A DNA stretch of 64,000 bases from Bacillus sp. EB106-08-02-XG196 (GTDB taxonomy: Bacteria > Bacillota > Bacilli > Bacillales > Cytobacillaceae), in contig NZ_JABWSY010000014.1 of NCBI RefSeq assembly GCF_013396335.1, positions 1-64,000 on the forward strand. The letters run 5' to 3'. A program made the position numbers and the translations under genes. Positions 62,100-64,000 of this stretch are shown in pieces. Position 1 is the first letter of the stretch; each line of letters starts with the position of its first letter. The notes under the pieces were generated by a model. That model saw nothing but the letters and a program-made list of their open reading frames with translations, was not told the DNA's origin and did no database searches.

Positions 62100-62675
62100 C
62101 TAGTTCTCACGCATACCATGAATAAACGCTTTTATAATGATTTCCAAGCTTTCATTTAGATCTAACGCCATTTTAAAACCGCCCCGCCGCTCCAGTGTAG
62201 AAAAGCCATGTAAAATGCTTCTCAGTCCTCTTACTGTATGTGCTGCGGTGTCCCCTTCTAATCTATAGGCCTGTAAAACCCGAACAGTAAGGTCGACAAT
62301 CTTAGAACCTGCATGTTGAACATCTTCATCATCCATATCCGGTGCCATTAAAGTTGCCTCATACATTCCAGGATGTTTCCGTGTAAACTCAACATAGGCT
62401 TTACTAATAGTGAGCACGGCCTCATCTCCAGACACCCCAATAGCAGATTGGGCTAAATCCTCATATAATTGGTCCAGCCCATAAATCGCCATTTTCTTTC
62501 TTAACCCGCCCAGCCCATCAAAATGGTTATATAATGATGGAGGTCGGATTCCTAATTTTTTTGCTAGGTTTGCCAAGGTAACTTCCTGCATCCCAAACTC
62601 GTCCGCTAACTCCGCTGCTGCTCCCAGAATCTCTGTTAATTCAAGTCCAACCTTTGGTCTTGGCGACATTTTCAT
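62100..62675 (-). CDS. TetR-family transcriptional repressor
   Basis: This 191-residue regulator has an N-terminal HTH (about 12-58: VTLANLAKKLGIRPPSLYNHF) and a C-terminal ligand domain of the WHG/TetR_C type (HTVRGLRSILHGFSTLE). Its ATG overlaps the MBL gene stop (ATGA). The two matching palindromes in front of the operon (63405-63445) are its likely operators. The ligand is unknown. Confidence 0.9.
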   Translation of the reverse strand: MKMSPRPKVGLELTEILGAAAELADEFGMQEVTLANLAKKLGIRPPSLYNHFDGLGGLRKKMAIYGLDQLYEDLAQSAIGVSGDEAVLTISKAYVEFTRKHPGMYEATLMAPDMDDEDVQHAGSKIVDLTVRVLQAYRLEGDTAAHTVRGLRSILHGFSTLERRGGFKMALDLNESLEIIIKAFIHGMREN

Positions 62676-63388
62676 AACCCCCCTTTCAACTTCTGCTCTA
62701 GTCGATTAATAGCCTGTTCCATTTCCCTAACAGGATTTTCCAGCATTTCACCGTGTCCGACTGCAAGAAGCTTAGGCTGATAGCTCACTAATTTCTTTGC
62801 ACTAGCTAATGAAGTTTCTTTACTCCAAGTTCCAAAAGCTGGAAACGGAAACCATGTCACGATATCACCCGCTACAGCAATTCCTCCTCTAGTTTGGTAA
62901 GCATCCCCTGCTATCAGTGCTTTTGAGCGAGTATCAATGAATGACATTGAACCCGGTGTATGCCCAGGAGTTTCAATTGCTGCCAAGGATCCGATTAAGT
63001 CTCCTTCTTTCAATAGTATATTCGCTCTGGTCTTAAGCTTTTTCGGAACCCCGCCCTTAATCGGGGTTTGGTGCTCATGCTCTTCAAGCGATGTGTCACC
63101 ATGCATTATTCTATTATCTCTGACCGAAATATACACAGGTACATCTGGCAGTGCCTCTTTTATTTTATCAAGCGCCCCGACATGATCCTCATGCGCGTGC
63201 GTCAAAATTATTTTTGTAATTGGCTTCCCAATCGCTGCAGCTGCCTTTAATATTCCCTTCATACTATAAGGCAAAGCTGCATCAATTAACGTCAAACCGT
63301 CTTCTTCCTCAACTAAATAACAATTAACTGGAAAGACACTTGCCATAAATGATACCTGAAACAAAAATCCCTTTTTGAGCATTCTCAC
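62672..63388 (-). CDS. MBL-fold metallohydrolase
   Basis: This 238-residue hydrolase has the zinc motif THAHEDH at 63-69, further ligands in GHTPG and AGDAYQ and VGHGE near the C-terminus. It is a glyoxalase II-like or lactonase-like MBL protein of unknown substrate. The start is GTG 63386-63388 with AAAGGGG nine bases upstream; an ATG two codons later is an alternative. It is the first gene of the operon with the TetR gene. Confidence 0.9.
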   Translation of the reverse strand: MRMLKKGFLFQVSFMASVFPVNCYLVEEEDGLTLIDAALPYSMKGILKAAAAIGKPITKIILTHAHEDHVGALDKIKEALPDVPVYISVRDNRIMHGDTSLEEHEHQTPIKGGVPKKLKTRANILLKEGDLIGSLAAIETPGHTPGSMSFIDTRSKALIAGDAYQTRGGIAVAGDIVTWFPFPAFGTWSKETSLASAKKLVSYQPKLLAVGHGEMLENPVREMEQAINRLEQKLKGGL

Positions 63389-63404
63389 AATACCCAGCCC
63401 CTTT

Positions 63405-63445
63405 AACTAATGTCATTAGTTTTATTTTAACTAATATCATTAGTT
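63405..63445 (-). promoter_or_regulatory. Two TetR operators upstream of the MBL/TetR operon
   Basis: AACTAATGTCATTAGTT (63405-63421) and AACTAATATCATTAGTT (63429-63445) are 17-bp palindromes with centres 24 bp apart, just before the first gene. Confidence 0.8.
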
Positions 63446-63585
63446 TTATCAAGAGCTTTTATAAAAAAATAACTTCCCTTTCTGTATTAGATGGAGGTTT
63501 GACAGGGTTTCCGCATTGAAGTTCAGCTTTAAACAGTTTTGAAAGAAATCCTTGTTTACAATTTGTTCAAATCTTTTTTACAGAT

Positions 63586-63603
63586 TTGTGAAATGATGAA
63601 CAA
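63586..63603 (+). promoter_or_regulatory. Possible Rex-like site before the DoxX gene
   Basis: TTGTGAAATGATGAACAA fits the left half of the Rex consensus TTGTGAA-N4-TTCACAA fully but the right half only in part. Confidence 0.25.
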
Positions 63604-63685
63604 ATTATCCTCATTTCAAGATTCATTTGATATATTAGCAGTGTAGTAAATATATAAAACATATTTAACAAGGAGATGCTTCATA

Positions 63686-64000
63686 ATGTTTATAAACTTT
63701 TTAAGAGAAAATAAAATTTCAGCAGCTATTTTAACTTTTATTCGTTTATACCTTGGATACGCTTGGTTCACAGCAGGACTAGGAAAATTACAAAGTGGTG
63801 CATTTGATGCAACAGGATTCTTAAAAGGAGCAATTGCAAAACCAGTAACAGGTCCAGACGGCAGCATGGTGTACGGTTGGTATGTTAACTTTTTAGAAAG
63901 CTTTGCACTACCTAACATTGATGTCTTCAACTTCATTGTTCCTTGGGGAGAAACATTAATTGGTTTAGGACTTATGCTTGGATGTTTAACAACAGCAGCG
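63686..64000 (+). CDS. DoxX-family membrane protein, cut by window end
   Basis: At least 105 codons of a DoxX/DoxD-like membrane protein are visible: FIRLYLGYAWFTAGLGKL in the first helix, then TGPDGSMVYGWYV and the next helix PWGETLIGLGLML. The family includes small quinone-linked redox proteins and CatD/MhqP-type proteins in Bacillus. The ATG has AAGGAG ten bases upstream. The 3' end lies outside the window. Confidence 0.85.
   Translation, partial: MFINFLRENKISAAILTFIRLYLGYAWFTAGLGKLQSGAFDATGFLKGAIAKPVTGPDGSMVYGWYVNFLESFALPNIDVFNFIVPWGETLIGLGLMLGCLTTAA

Noticed and set aside
63616..63936. Minus-strand ORF over the DoxX gene
   Set aside because: The plus strand encodes a recognisable DoxX protein with a good binding site; the antisense frame has neither.

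Overview
The window is about 64 kb of low-G+C chromosomal DNA from a Bacillaceae bacterium, probably Bacillus or Neobacillus. Evidence for this is the AGGAGG-type ribosome binding sites, sigma-A promoters, T-tract terminators, CcpA-like cre sites, a preQ1-I riboswitch ahead of queT, a LiaG-like protein, a YesL-type membrane protein and a YjbI-type globin. I see no rRNA or tRNA genes, CRISPR arrays or prophage. Most of the window is sugar and sugar-acid catabolism. Most long genes lie on the minus strand.

0-8 kb holds mixed genes: an ArsR/AHSA1 pair with a self-evident operator-promoter, a rhodanese and BASS-family transporter pair, a DUF4097 protein, a Tyr/Pro-rich protein, a PAS-GGDEF-EAL protein and a MATE exporter. 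8-19 kb is one disaccharide-type gene set on the minus strand: ABC importer, LacI regulator, ThuA protein, two Gfo/Idh oxidoreductases, a TIM-barrel isomerase-like protein, a DUF624 protein and a GH13 glucosidase. 19.6-28 kb is a maltodextrin set (mdxEFG, LacI, GH13_31 glucosidase) with a divergent GH13_20 maltogenic amylase/neopullulanase. 28.5-35 kb has a GDPD, a truncated haemoglobin with a well-placed Fnr site, a VOC protein, a complete ECF transporter (S, T, A2, A1) and queT under a preQ1 riboswitch.

35-60 kb is the most interesting part. A nickel-pincer-nucleotide set (larB, larC split into two frames with a large His-rich repeat, larE) lies in the same gene run as a LarA-family racemase/epimerase, an SDR oxidoreductase and a gluconokinase. 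uxaC and 6-phosphogluconate dehydrogenase, three GPH-type transporters and two paralogous ROK repressors lie nearby. Six promoters across this region share a TTGAC-like -35, an exact 17-bp spacer, a TATTCT-like -10 and then a palindromic operator with core GTTTA-N-TRAAC. The shared control joins the genes into one regulon. No mannonate dehydratase (UxuA) is present in the window. I therefore infer that glucuronate is converted to fructuronate (UxaC), then mannonate (SDR), then gluconate (LarA-type nickel C2 epimerase), then 6-phosphogluconate (GntK) and into the pentose phosphate pathway (6PGDH). Between the GPH genes and 6PGDH lies an AraC-linked set of two Gfo/Idh and two TIM-barrel genes that may release the sugar acid from glycosides by 3-oxidation.

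60-64 kb carries a DinB-family protein, a DnaQ-type exonuclease, a TetR/MBL-fold operon with two clear operators, and a DoxX protein cut by the window end.

Intergenic DNA is rich in small repeats: 52-bp hairpin tandems, 21-bp tandems, a GC-rich long hairpin, a dispersed MITE-like pair, and an IS200/IS605-like element without an ORF but with strong RNA-like structure. Three of these sit inside the lar gene run.
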